DNA of 31,161 bases from Chloroflexota bacterium (GTDB taxonomy: Bacteria > Chloroflexota > Limnocylindria > Limnocylindrales > CSP1-4). The position numbers and the translations under genes were made by a program. Where the stretch lies: NCBI GenBank assembly GCA_021789355.1, contig JAJYJR010000007.1, positions 1 through 31,161 on the forward strand, in the 5' to 3' direction. Numbering within the stretch: the first letter of the stretch is position 1; the number at the start of each line of letters is the position of its first letter. Under the pieces are notes generated by a model. The model saw nothing but the letters and a program-made list of their open reading frames with translations. It searched no databases and was not told where the DNA came from. Shown in pieces: positions 7,982 through 16,060 of the stretch.

Positions 7982-9007
7982 ATGGGCGCGCGCTTTCTCG
8001 GGCTGGATCCCGCAGCGACGGCGTCGGACGAGTGGACCCTCCGCGGGTTCACCGCCGTCGTGCTCGAGAACAGCCGGCTGCGTATGACGGTCCTCCCGGG
8101 GCACGGGGCGAAGGTGTGGGAGCTCAGCTCGAAGCGGGCCGGCCGCGACCTGCTGTTCCACCATCCGCGCTTCGACGTCCGGCCGCCCGTGTACGGCGTC
8201 AACGTGGACGACTGGTGGACGGGCGGCATCGACGAGGTCGCGCCGACGGGTCACCCGTGCGTCATCGGTGGCGAGCAACTCCCGTTCCTCGGCGAGTTCT
8301 GGTCGCAGCCGTGGCGGTACGAAATCGAGGACGCCGGACCGGAGGTGGCGCGCGTCCACCTCTCCGCCGGCGGCATCGTCACGCCGCTGCGGATCGACCG
8401 ATGGATGGAGCTGCGACCGGACGAGCCGTTCGTCCGGTCGCGCCATCGCCTGACGAACGTCGGCTTCGAGCCGTTCGACTACATGTGGGGGATCCATCCC
8501 GGCCTCGCCGTCAAGCCGGGAAGCCGCATCCAGGCACCGGCTGCGCGCGCCCTTTACGAAGGTGGCGGCGGCGTCGACACACAGGACGGCACGTGGTACG
8601 ACTGGCCGGCGCTGCCCCAACGCAGTGGGGGCGTCCTGGACCTGAGCATCGCACGGGAACCGGACCCACCGGCCGTGGAGCAGCACTTCCTCACCGAGCT
8701 GCGCGATGGGTGGCTGGCCGTGACCGACCCCGTGTCCCGCTCGGGCTTTGCCATGGCCTTCGACAAGGAGGTCTTCCCCGTCGTCTGGCTGTGGTCCGTC
8801 TACGGCGGCTGGCGCGGCGTCTATACGGCCGCCTTCGAGGCGTGGACCGCCTATCCGGGCCGACTCGACAAGGTCATCGAGGGCGGCCTCCAGCGCCGCC
8901 TGGAGCCGGGCGAGACGCTCGAGACGGAGGTCCGCTTCGTCACGTTCGAAGGCCTCCGGTCGGTGACTCACGTCTCGCACGACGGCCGCGTGAGCGGCGA
9001 GGAGTAG
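7982..9007 (+). CDS. Galactose-mutarotase-fold protein (aldose 1-epimerase-like)
   Basis: A 341-residue protein with the beta-sandwich pattern of aldose-1-epimerase-like and DUF5107-like proteins. It begins with a substrate-edge strand (LENSRLRMTVLPGHGAKVW) and a core of alternating hydrophobic strands, with the DYMWGIHPGLAVKPGS and FPVVWLWSVYGGWRG segments typical of the fold. The His in GIHPG sits where mutarotases keep a ligand-binding histidine. It starts five bases after the permease stop and ends three bases before the SDR gene, so the three form one operon. The role could be interconversion of sugar anomers or binding of a sugar or uronate. The fold is fairly sure, the activity is not. 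Confidence 0.75.
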   Translation: MGARFLGLDPAATASDEWTLRGFTAVVLENSRLRMTVLPGHGAKVWELSSKRAGRDLLFHHPRFDVRPPVYGVNVDDWWTGGIDEVAPTGHPCVIGGEQLPFLGEFWSQPWRYEIEDAGPEVARVHLSAGGIVTPLRIDRWMELRPDEPFVRSRHRLTNVGFEPFDYMWGIHPGLAVKPGSRIQAPAARALYEGGGGVDTQDGTWYDWPALPQRSGGVLDLSIAREPDPPAVEQHFLTELRDGWLAVTDPVSRSGFAMAFDKEVFPVVWLWSVYGGWRGVYTAAFEAWTAYPGRLDKVIEGGLQRRLEPGETLETEVRFVTFEGLRSVTHVSHDGRVSGEE

Positions 9008-9010
9008 GCC

Positions 9011-9787
9011 ATGGGACGCCTCGAGGGCAAGGTCGCCATCGTCACGGGCAGCGCCCGTGGCATCGGGAGCGCCATCGCGCGGCGCTTCGCCGCCGAGGGA
9101 GCGCTCGTGACGGGCGTCGACATCCTGTCCGACCTCGGCGCGCAGGTCGCGAGCGAGGTCGCGGCGGACGGCGGGGCCATGCGCTTCCTCGCCGGCGACA
9201 TCTCGCAGGAAGAGGATGTGCGACGGGTCGTGCGCGCGGTCCTGGGCGAGAACGGCCGCGTGGACATTCTCGTGAACAACGCCGGCGTCCAGCGCGAGGC
9301 GAAGCTCACAGAGGTCACCGTCGAGGACTTCCACGCCGTCGTGAACGTCAACCTGCTCGGCGCGGTCCTGCTGTGCCGCGAGGTCCTGCCCGGGATGGTC
9401 GCCCAGCGGTCGGGGGCCATCGTCAACATGTCGTCCGTCCTCGGGTGGGTGTCGGACCCGCTCCTGCCTGTCTACAGCGCGACGAAGGCCGGTCTTCTAG
9501 GCCTTACACGCAACATCGCGATCACGTACGGGCCAGACGGCATCCGATGCAACGCCATCTGCCCCGGCGACGTCGACACCGAGCTCAACCAGGTGTATTT
9601 CGAGGCGCATCCCGATCCGGTCGCGTTCCGGGGCCGAGTGGAGCACGAGTACCCCATGCGGCGGATCGCGTCCACGGACGAGATCGCTCGCGTCGCGCTC
9701 TTCCTGGCCTCGGACGATGCCTCGTTCGTGAGCGGGACCCACATCATGGTGGACGGGGCCATCCTCGCCCGGATCTACGAGCTCTGA
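9011..9787 (+). CDS. SDR-family NAD(P)-dependent oxidoreductase
   Basis: A 258-residue classical short-chain dehydrogenase. The cofactor-binding TGSARGIG lies at residues 12-19, NNAG at 89-92, the catalytic serines at 141-142, and Y155-x3-K159 in YSATK. A substrate-loop region follows, then an FLASDDASFVSGTHIMVDGA ending typical of the 3-oxoacyl-reductase/sugar-dehydrogenase branch. The gene starts three bases after the mutarotase-like gene, so translation is probably coupled. With a mutarotase before it and an SMP-30 lactonase after it, oxidation of an aldose to its lactone is the simplest role, though ketone reduction is equally possible from sequence. Confidence 0.9.
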   Translation: MGRLEGKVAIVTGSARGIGSAIARRFAAEGALVTGVDILSDLGAQVASEVAADGGAMRFLAGDISQEEDVRRVVRAVLGENGRVDILVNNAGVQREAKLTEVTVEDFHAVVNVNLLGAVLLCREVLPGMVAQRSGAIVNMSSVLGWVSDPLLPVYSATKAGLLGLTRNIAITYGPDGIRCNAICPGDVDTELNQVYFEAHPDPVAFRGRVEHEYPMRRIASTDEIARVALFLASDDASFVSGTHIMVDGAILARIYEL

Positions 9788-9891
9788 GCACGGCGCCGGG
9801 TGGCGGGGTCGAGCCGTCCGACTCCCGGCGTCGGCCTCTCGTTGAGAGTCGCGCCACGGCCCGGCCCGCGATCACGTCCAGGAGGGATGTC

Positions 9892-11256
9892 ATGGAGCTC
9901 AGGGAGCCGAGAGCGGGCTTCGTCGGTTTCGGCGAGGTCAACAGCCCGCGCGAGCTGATCGAGCGTAAGTGCCGCGCGGCCACTGCTGCCCTGGCGGCTC
10001 ATGGCATCGAGGTGGTGGCGGCCGGCCCGGTGGCCGACGATCCAGCCGGCGTTCAGGAGGAGCGCGCTCGGCAGGCGCTCGCGGGTACCGACCTAGATAT
10101 CGTGGTCGTGTGCCTGGCCGGCTGGATCCCGTCCCATTCCGTCCTCGACGTCATCGCGCCGCTCGTACATATCCCGATGGTCCTGTGGGGCCTCACGGGC
10201 GAGTACGCGGACGGCCGGCTGGTGACGACCGCGGACCAGGCCGGGACAACCGCCCTACGTGGGCCGATGGAGGAACTCGGTTACCGCTTCGCATACGTGT
10301 ACGACACGCCCGATGCGCCGTACGCCGCCGCTGAGAGGGTCGCCGACCTGTGCCGCGCTGCGGCCGCGGTGACCGACCTCCGGACCGCGCGCGTGGGCAT
10401 GGTCGGTTACCGCGACATGAAGCTGCATTCGACGCTCGTCGACGCGATCGCGATGCGGCGGGTGCTGGGGCCGGAGATCGAGGTGGTCGACACGCTCGAG
10501 ATCGCGCAGATCATGGAGCGGGTCGACCCCGTCGAGGCCGCCCGCGTCGAGCAGACGATCCGGCGCGACTGGCGATTCGACCGCGAGCCTTCGTCCGAGC
10601 TTCTGGGTCCATCGATCCGCCTCTACCTCGCGGTCCTGGAGAAGGTTAAGGAACGCGGGTACCGGGCCATCTCGGTCATCGACGTCGACGGGATCAAGAA
10701 GCTCATGGGCTTCACTCCGGCAGGGGCGATGATGCTGCTCGCCGACCAGGGCGGCCTCGCGACGATCCCCGAGAACGACGGGCACGGGGCCGTGACGCAG
10801 CTCATCGTCCGCGCCCTCACCGGCCAGGTCGGAGCCTACCTCGAGTTCTACGAGTTCATGTCGGACCGCATCCTCGCTGGCGTGCCCGACTACGTCCCCG
10901 CCGGCGTTGTCGACGGCCCGGTCACAGTGCGCCTGGCCAAGTTCGGGGATCTGTCCGAGGGGGTCCTGAACGTCTCCCGTGTCCGGACAGGCCGCGTCAC
11001 CCTCTGTCGGCTGGGGATGCACGCGGGCTCGTACCGCCTCCATGTCGTCACCGGGGAGGCGGTCACTCCGGCTCCGTGGGAGGAGGCCGGCTGGGCTCCG
11101 CCGGCGCCGCAGCTGCCCGGTCTCGAGGTCATCCCCGACACGGGCGTGCCGGACTTCGCCGCGAAGGTCCTCGGCCAGCACTACATCTTGGCGCACGGCG
11201 ACCAGCGCCCCGCTCTGACCGACCTCTGTCGGCTGCTTCGGATCGAGGTCGTTTGA
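9892..11256 (+). CDS. L-fucose/L-arabinose isomerase-family protein
   Basis: A 454-residue protein of the sugar isomerase superfamily. The N-terminal half has alternating strands and helices (AGFVGFGEVNSPRELIERK, then DIVVVCLAGWIPSHS and a VGMVGYRDMKLHST segment). The C-terminal half has IDVDGIKKLMGFTPAGAM and the conserved ENDGHGAVTQLIVRALTG, where acidic residues correspond to metal ligands of FucI/AraA-type enzymes. The frame continues much further upstream, but ATG 9892 is chosen because AGGAGG (9880-9885) sits six bases before it and upstream residues are out-of-frame shadows of the SDR gene. Expected activity is metal-dependent aldose-ketose isomerisation, though members of this divergent branch are mostly uncharacterised. 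Confidence 0.8.
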   Translation: MELREPRAGFVGFGEVNSPRELIERKCRAATAALAAHGIEVVAAGPVADDPAGVQEERARQALAGTDLDIVVVCLAGWIPSHSVLDVIAPLVHIPMVLWGLTGEYADGRLVTTADQAGTTALRGPMEELGYRFAYVYDTPDAPYAAAERVADLCRAAAAVTDLRTARVGMVGYRDMKLHSTLVDAIAMRRVLGPEIEVVDTLEIAQIMERVDPVEAARVEQTIRRDWRFDREPSSELLGPSIRLYLAVLEKVKERGYRAISVIDVDGIKKLMGFTPAGAMMLLADQGGLATIPENDGHGAVTQLIVRALTGQVGAYLEFYEFMSDRILAGVPDYVPAGVVDGPVTVRLAKFGDLSEGVLNVSRVRTGRVTLCRLGMHAGSYRLHVVTGEAVTPAPWEEAGWAPPAPQLPGLEVIPDTGVPDFAAKVLGQHYILAHGDQRPALTDLCRLLRIEVV

Positions 11257-11336
11257 TGGTCTCCACGGACGCGTCGGCACGCCACGAGACAGGGGTTCCG
11301 AGCGGAGCGCACGGCGCACCGGTCGGCGTGCGATGA
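11256..11336 (+). CDS. Possible 26-residue mini-ORF, coupled to the isomerase gene
   Basis: The ATG overlaps the isomerase stop by one base (TGATG at 11254-11258). The 26 codons (MVSTDASARHETG...) end in a TGA that shares ATGA with the next mini-ORF. The composition is not distinctive and there is no homologue to name. It is recorded only because of the unusual chain of overlaps leading to the cupin gene. It may be a coupling device, a decayed gene or chance. Confidence 0.2.
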   Translation: MVSTDASARHETGVPSGAHGAPVGVR

Positions 11337-11410
11337 CCGACCACCTTCCGCCGAATGCGGGACCCTTCTCGGGTACGAGCGCTCGACCGACGCGGAGCAA
11401 GACGCACTGA
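11333..11410 (+). CDS. Possible 25-residue mini-ORF preceding the cupin gene
   Basis: It starts in an ATGA overlap with the previous mini-ORF. It encodes MTDHLPPNAGPFSGTSARPT and ends with a TGA that overlaps the cupin ATG by one base (TGATG, 11408-11412). The peptide is Pro/Ser/Thr/Arg-rich and unrecognised. As with its neighbour, the only support is the overlap geometry. Confidence 0.2.
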   Translation: MTDHLPPNAGPFSGTSARPTRSKTH

Positions 11411-11793
11411 TGCCCTACGTCGCAGACGGCGAAGCACTCGACCGTTCGTTCCTGGACCTCGACGCACTCGCGGCCGACCTCGGTCCTCCGCCTTGGCGCG
11501 CGTGTCTCGTCGGCACGCCCGGGCTGCGCGTCCTCCTGCTGCACTGGCCGGTCGGCTTCGTGACGGTGCCTCATGTGCATCCGTCGGCCGAGGAGATCTT
11601 TCGGGTGATCCGCGGCCGGGCCATGTTCACGATCGGCGACGAGCCCGAGCGGGAGGTCGGCCCGGGCGACTTCATGTTCGCGCGACGTGGAGTCCGCCAC
11701 ATCATCCGCGTCTCCGACGGTCAACCCCTCCTGTTGCTCGCGTCGGTGGCCCCGAACGAGGACCGGCCCGACGAGACCATCGAGGTGGCATGA
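11410..11793 (+). CDS. Small cupin-domain protein
   Basis: A 127-residue single-domain cupin. The first cupin motif is visible as PHVHPSAEEIFRVIRGRAMF (His-x-His and Glu metal ligands), and the second as the GDFMFARRGVRHIIR segment with its histidine. Such small cupins act as sugar or sugar-acid isomerases/epimerases, dioxygenases or ligand sensors. Here, at the end of the sugar isomerase operon, an accessory isomerase or binding role is likely but unproven. GGAG lies about eleven bases before the ATG. The natural stop falls just before the insertion-sequence debris that begins around 11800. Confidence 0.8.
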   Translation: MPYVADGEALDRSFLDLDALAADLGPPPWRACLVGTPGLRVLLLHWPVGFVTVPHVHPSAEEIFRVIRGRAMFTIGDEPEREVGPGDFMFARRGVRHIIRVSDGQPLLLLASVAPNEDRPDETIEVA

Positions 11794-11799
11794 GATCCC

Positions 11800-11810
11800 T
11801 GTGTCAACCC
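11800..11810. repeat. 11-mer TGTGTCAACCC, left copy
   Basis: This exact 11-mer recurs at 16066-16076. Here it lies between the cupin stop and the 3' end of the leftward IS110 transposase fragment, where an insertion-sequence end would be expected. The identification as an element end is an inference. Confidence 0.35.
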
Positions 11811-11816
11811 CTCCTC

Positions 11817-12848
11817 TCAGGCGGCGCTGTGAAGCAGCCGCTGGAGGGCGCCGTGGCGCGCCGGGTCGTAGGCCTCGCGGTCCTGCCAGCTGCGCCAGAT
11901 GACGCGGTACCAGGCTTTGGCCAGGATCCGGATCGCGTGGGGATGGTCGGCACCGCGGTCGATCGCGTCGCGGTAGACGCGCTCGGCCCAGGGGCTCGCG
12001 CGACGGCTGTTGTCGGCGAAGGTCGTGAGGGCGACCCGCAGCCGCTTGTCGCACGCCCAGCGGAAGGCGACCGCACTCGTCTTGCCCGACGCACGGGTGA
12101 CCGGCGCGGCACCCGCCTGGGCGGCCAGCGCCTCGGAGGCGGGGAACCGCCCCCGGTCGGCGCCGATCCCCGCCAGCAGCTGGGCCGCGTTGATCTCGCC
12201 CGCCCGTGGGAAGCTGCGGAACAGCTCGTCGGGATCGGCCGAGAGTGCCGCCCGGACCGCGCCCTCGAGGTCGGCGAGCCGCGCGAGCACGGTCCGCAGG
12301 CACGCGACCAGCGAGCGGACGGCATCGGCGGTCGCCTCGTCGACGATCGGCTCGCGCACGACCGGGGCGGCACGCAGGCGCGCCAGGAGGTCGTCCGCCG
12401 TGCGCCGGCCCGAGTAGCGGTGGCGGGCCAGGAACCCCGCCAGGCGCGCCTCGCCGAGACCCCGCGCCGAGCGCGGGATCGGATAGCGCTCCAGGAACGC
12501 CAGCGCGATCGGCGAGTCAACCCTCGCGAACACCTCGGCGGCGCCCGGCCACGCCTCCTCCAGCAGCGCCCGGAGCTGGTTGGCGAGCATCGTCCGGGTG
12601 TCGCACAGCTCGTCCCGGGTGCGCACCAGGCGGCGCAGCCGGCCCGTCGCGGGATCGGTCGGGTGCAGCCGGCGGAACCGGCCGGCGTCGGTCCGGACCA
12701 GGTCGGCGAGCAGCCGCGCGTCGCCGGGATCGCTCTTGGCCCGGGCCGCGCTGAACCGGGGGCGGGCGGCCTTGACCACGTGGGGCGGGATGATCACGAC
12801 CGCGAACCCGGCCGCGACCAGCGCGTCGACGACCGGGCCGTGCTCCAA
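11817..12848 (-). pseudogene. IS110-family transposase, N-terminally truncated
   Basis: A 343-residue open frame matching IS110 transposases from the end of the N-terminal domain onward. It reads GPVVDALVAAGFAV, then KSDPGDARLLADLVR with the last two acidic residues of the DEDD site. A coiled middle follows, then the C-terminal Transposase_20 part with the essential-serine region ASGKTSAVAFRWACDK. Intact members are about 400 residues and carry the first Asp and the Glu of DEDD in the first 60 or so residues. These are missing because the homology stops at about 12843, against the upstream flank of the SMP-30 gene. The only available start is a TTG at 12848. It is therefore inactive as an element by itself, and the frame has stayed open, suggesting a recent loss. 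Confidence 0.85.
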
Positions 12849-13753
12849 TGAGCGGGCACGCGATGGCGACGGACGGCCAGGCCTCCCTCGAGCTCGTGGT
12901 GGATGCTGGTGCCACGGTCGGCGAGGGCCCGCTCTGGGACGCGACGCGCGGCGTCCTCTGGTGGGTGGACATCACCGCCGGGGTCGTGCTCGGGCACGAC
13001 CCGCGGGACGGGTCCGATCGCATGCTCCCGGTCGGCGCCGCGGTTGGTGCCGTGGCCCTCCGTCGCGACGGTAGGCTCGTGGTGGCACTCGCCGACGAGC
13101 TGACGACGCTGGAACCCGACACGGGGCGAGCAGAGAGCCTCGCCCGGTTCGCCCCCGGCGACCGTCGTCCGCTCCGCTGCAACGACGGCAAGTGCGATCC
13201 GACCGGCAGGTTCTGGGTGGGGCGGATGACGCCTGACGGTGCGGCCGGCGAGGGCTCCCTGCTGCGGGTCGATCCCGACCTCTCGATGGTCACGCGCATG
13301 TCCGGCCTGGCGATCCCTAATGGTCTGGGCTGGAGCCTCGACGGGCGACGGATGTACTTCCTCGACTCGGCTTGGTGCGAGGTGCGCGAATACCCGTACG
13401 ACCCGGCCTCGGGAGTCATGGGCGAGGGACGGCCGCTCGTGCGCTTCCCCGACGACGGCACGGTCCCGGACGGATTGACTGTAGACGCGGATGGGCACCT
13501 GTGGGTGGCGCGATGGGGCGCCGGGTGCGTCGTCCGCGTCGCCCCGGACGGGACGGTCGTCGGTCGCGTCGATCTGCCCGTTTCGCAGGTGACCAGCTGC
13601 ACGTTCGGCGGCGACGACCTCGGCGACCTGTACATCACGACGGCGCACGAGGGTTTCGCTCCAGGGGACTTCGCGCGTGAGCCGTTGGCAGGCGGCCTCT
13701 TCCGGTGCCGGCCCGGCGTCCGCGGCCTGCTGCCGATCCCTTTCGCCGGATGA
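12848..13753 (+). CDS. SMP-30/gluconolactonase-family lactonase
   Basis: A 301-residue six-bladed beta-propeller hydrolase. The divalent-metal ligands of the family are all present: E26 (VGEGPLWD), N158 (IPNGLGWS) and D208 (VPDGLTVDADG), with N112 of RCNDGK as the substrate-side Asn. Members open sugar lactones such as glucono- or galactono-lactone to the acid. This fits downstream of the SDR dehydrogenase and upstream in metabolism of the glucarate-dehydratase-like enzyme. The ATG at 12848 is used. ATG 12863 is also possible, and no strong ribosome binding site precedes either, because the upstream flank has been replaced by the truncated IS110. Its native promoter or operon link has probably been lost. 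Confidence 0.88.
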   Translation: MSGHAMATDGQASLELVVDAGATVGEGPLWDATRGVLWWVDITAGVVLGHDPRDGSDRMLPVGAAVGAVALRRDGRLVVALADELTTLEPDTGRAESLARFAPGDRRPLRCNDGKCDPTGRFWVGRMTPDGAAGEGSLLRVDPDLSMVTRMSGLAIPNGLGWSLDGRRMYFLDSAWCEVREYPYDPASGVMGEGRPLVRFPDDGTVPDGLTVDADGHLWVARWGAGCVVRVAPDGTVVGRVDLPVSQVTSCTFGGDDLGDLYITTAHEGFAPGDFAREPLAGGLFRCRPGVRGLLPIPFAG

Positions 13754-13759
13754 CCGAGG

Positions 13760-14302
13760 ATGGCGCCACCCACCGCCGCCCGGGCGATACCAAGGGGCGA
13801 TGGATCCCCTCGCCCGGATCACCTACCGACCAGGCACAGCCGGAAGACACCCGGGAGAACGTTCGCGGCGAACATCTCGACTCTGTTCCCGACAGTCGCA
13901 TCCATGGATCGCTTCCGCGTCGCGGCGGGCGCGGGGTTCAGCGCGATCGAGACGTGGTGGCCGGCGGACCCGCTCGCGGACGGCGTGACGCCCGACGACA
14001 TCGTCGCCGTCGCTGAGCAGCACGGGCTGGAGACCGTGCTGCTCAACTTCGCCGCCGGTGACATGAAGGCGGGCGATCGCGGCCTTGCGGGTGATCCGGC
14101 CCGCACCGCCGACTTCCGCGCCAACGTGCCGGTCGCGATTGAGCTGGCACGGCGCCTCGGCTGCAGCAAGCTCAACGCACTCGCGGGCAACGCAATCAGC
14201 GACGCGGACCGGGGTTGTCCCCGGAGGCGACGAGCAGCGCTCCGGCCGAGTCTGTACCCAGGCCGAAGACCGCCAGCAGCTCGGGAGCCACGCCGGCGGT
14301 GA
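13760..14302 (+). pseudogene. Hydroxypyruvate isomerase-like TIM-barrel protein, front half only
   Basis: From 13859 the frame reads FAANISTLFPTVASMDRFR, AAGAGFSAIETWWPAD, then LETVLLNFAAGDMKAGDRGL and LARRLGCSKLNALAGN. This is the N-terminal part of the Hyi/xylose-isomerase-like TIM barrel family. Intact relatives are about 260 residues. Here homology stops at about 14212, where the sequence passes into the antisense of an IS110 fragment and translates as arginine-rich nonsense to 14302. The 33 codons before 13859 are not family-like, and the expected start Met is missing (AGA ACG TTC), so the front is damaged as well. It originally stood directly after the lactonase gene as part of the sugar pathway and is now a casualty of insertion and deletion. 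Confidence 0.75.
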
Positions 14303-15539
14303 GCCGGCTGAGCTGGGCCTCCAGGACCTTGACCTCCGTCTCGAGCGCCTCATGGCGGAGGGCCAGGCTTCGCAGGGCAACCTTGGTCGCCGTCGTCGGG
14401 TTGACGAGCTCGCCTGGGCGAAAGCGGGCGCAGGTGCGCACGAGGGCGACCGGAGACAGCTGGCGAAGGCACTCGCGAAGGTCACCGGGGGCGGTGACGA
14501 CGAGCGCCTTCATCGCGTTGCCCGCCTGGGTGCGGGCCTTGACCGCGGTCTGTCGGGCGACCCGCAGGGCGCGGATCATCTCCACGGTCGCGTCGGCCGC
14601 CTTGGGCTGACCGGTGGCGTCGCCCGCGAGCACCGCCGAGGCGGCGGCGTCGGCATCCGCCGGGTCGGACTTGCCATGTCGACGCCGAGCCTGGCGGTTG
14701 GGGCGGATGACCTCGATGACGACGTGACCCTCATCGCAGTACGGGATCGGGGTCCAGGCATCGGCGGGGATCGCCTCGATCAGGCGGCGCACGCTGCGGT
14801 GCTGGCGGATCGTGATGCTGAAGCGGACGTCCATCGCCCGGCAGACGGCGACGACGGCGTGGGCGTAGAAGCCCGAGTCGGCGCGCATCGTGAGCTGCCC
14901 CGTGGCGCCGGCGGCACGGACCCGCCCGATCGTCTCGCGCAGGAAGTGGGCAGCGCCCCGGGCGGTGTTGGCCCGACCCTCGCGCAGCCGTGCCATCAGG
15001 ACGTCCCCCGTGCCCGCGGCGACCGCGAGCAGGGGGTGATAGCCGCGCACCTTGGTGTACCCGTGATGGAGGGCACCCTCCTTCTGGAGGCCGTACGTCT
15101 CACAGATCGTGGAGTCGAGATCGATCGTGAGGGGCGCGGAGCCCGGACCGGCCCCGGCCGCCCAGGCCCGGGCGAGGAGGTGGCGGCTGACGGCGTCGAG
15201 CTGGCGGACATGGCCCCAGCGGAAGCTGCGCAGGAACGTGCCCAGCGTGGACGCCGCCTTGGCGACGAACCCGAGGACATTCGCCGTGCCGCCCGCCCGG
15301 AGCGCGGCTGCATCGTCGATGCAGTCGCCGCCCGCGAGCGCCGAGAAGACCAGGGTCACGAACTTGTCCCCGACGTTCGCCCGGCCGGCGGCGCGGCCGA
15401 GATCGAGGAACCGCTCGATGGGGCGCCGGAGGCCGAGATGCGCGGCCAGGGTGGCCGGCAGCAGGAGCCCGGCGTCGGCCACCAGTTGCGTCCCGTCGAA
15501 CGCCACATCGATCCGGTCAGGGGTGTGGGAAGATCGCAT
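14196..15539 (-). pseudogene. Chimeric transposase ORF: IS1380 front fused in frame to an IS110 middle
   Basis: A single open frame of 447 residues made of two unrelated transposases. Residues 1 to about 268 are the IS1380 family: DRIDVAFDGTQLVADAGLLL, the first catalytic Asp in LTIDLDSTICETYG and the second in MRADSGFYAHAVV, ending at WTPIPY. At about 14730-14741 the sequence switches to IS110 (EGHVVIEVIRPNRQARRRHG, KSDPADADAAASAV). It runs on to GLGTDSAGALLVASGDNP and breaks off at about 14212, against the truncated isomerase gene. The IS1380 part lacks its third acidic residue. The IS110 part lacks both its N-terminal D/E and its C-terminal serine region. Neither can be catalytically complete. 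An assembly join is an alternative explanation, though the frame continuity argues for real DNA. Confidence 0.85.
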
Positions 15540-15660
15540 CCAGCAGGTGCTCCTCTGCGCTGGGCTGATGGGTGTATCGCAACGCCATCATTCCCGTTCA
15601 GAAGTGCACCTGTTGGTCTGTCCCGGATCGTGAATCACGCGGCCGGTTCGGTGGATCCGG
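15540..15660 (-). mobile_element. Probable 5' end region of the IS1380 element
   Basis: These 120 bases lie upstream of the IS1380-type start and downstream of the ZIP remnant. They contain no gene. As IS1380 elements carry a short untranslated leader before the transposase, the element's terminal repeat should be within this stretch, but I cannot fix it without a second copy because the partner end is missing. Confidence 0.3.
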
Positions 15661-15695
15661 GCTAAAGGAGGCACGCGCCGCAGGACCAGATCGTC

Positions 15696-16049
15696 GTGCT
15701 CGGGATCATCGCGGGGGTGACGATCTTCATCGGCCTGCCGGTCGGGCGGCTCACGGGCGCGGGCGCGTCGCTGCGGGCATTCCTGAGCGCGATCGCGGTC
15801 GGGATCCTGCTGTTCCTCTTTCTGTTCCTCTTCTGGGTGGTCAGCGCAGCCGTCGAGAGCATCGAGGGCGCGCTCCTCGGGGCGGTCAGCGGCACCGGCT
15901 CCTGGAGCGACTTCGCCCTCCTCGCCGCGACCGGCGCCCTCGGCCTCGCGGCGTCGCTGCTCGGGCTGGTCGCCTACAAGCGCTGGCTCGCCATGCGCGG
16001 CGCGCGGAGCGCCGCTCCCGGCGAGGCCCCGATACGGCAGGAGCGGTAG
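15696..16049 (+). pseudogene. ZIP-family metal transporter, N-terminal fragment
   Basis: 117 residues from GTG 15696, with three hydrophobic helices: LGIIAGVTIFIGLPVGRL, LRAFLSAIAVGILLFLFLFL, and LLAATGALGLAASLLGLVAY. The first helix and its GLPVGRL ending are typical of bacterial ZIP carriers, which have about 250 residues and eight helices. The His-rich metal-site helices 4 and 5 are absent. A strong AAAGGAGG (15664-15671) lies too far upstream of the GTG, and the in-frame codons between contain no start, so the true start codon has also been lost. The preceding DNA is the IS1380 leader and the following DNA is mobile debris, so this is a stranded fragment. The alternative is a three-helix unknown membrane protein. 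Confidence 0.55.
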
Positions 16050-16060
16050 GTCGGGGTCGA

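Noticed and set aside
8032..9891. Very long rightward frame upstream of and joined to the isomerase-like gene (1074 codons in all)
   Set aside because: The first two thirds are arginine/proline-rich shadow of the mutarotase-like and SDR genes. The protein-like part begins at ATG 9892, which has AGGAGG.
10255..12303. 682-residue leftward frame across the isomerase, cupin and IS110 fragment
   Set aside because: Part is the antisense of the isomerase gene and part the wrong frame of the IS110 transposase. No coherent domain is present.
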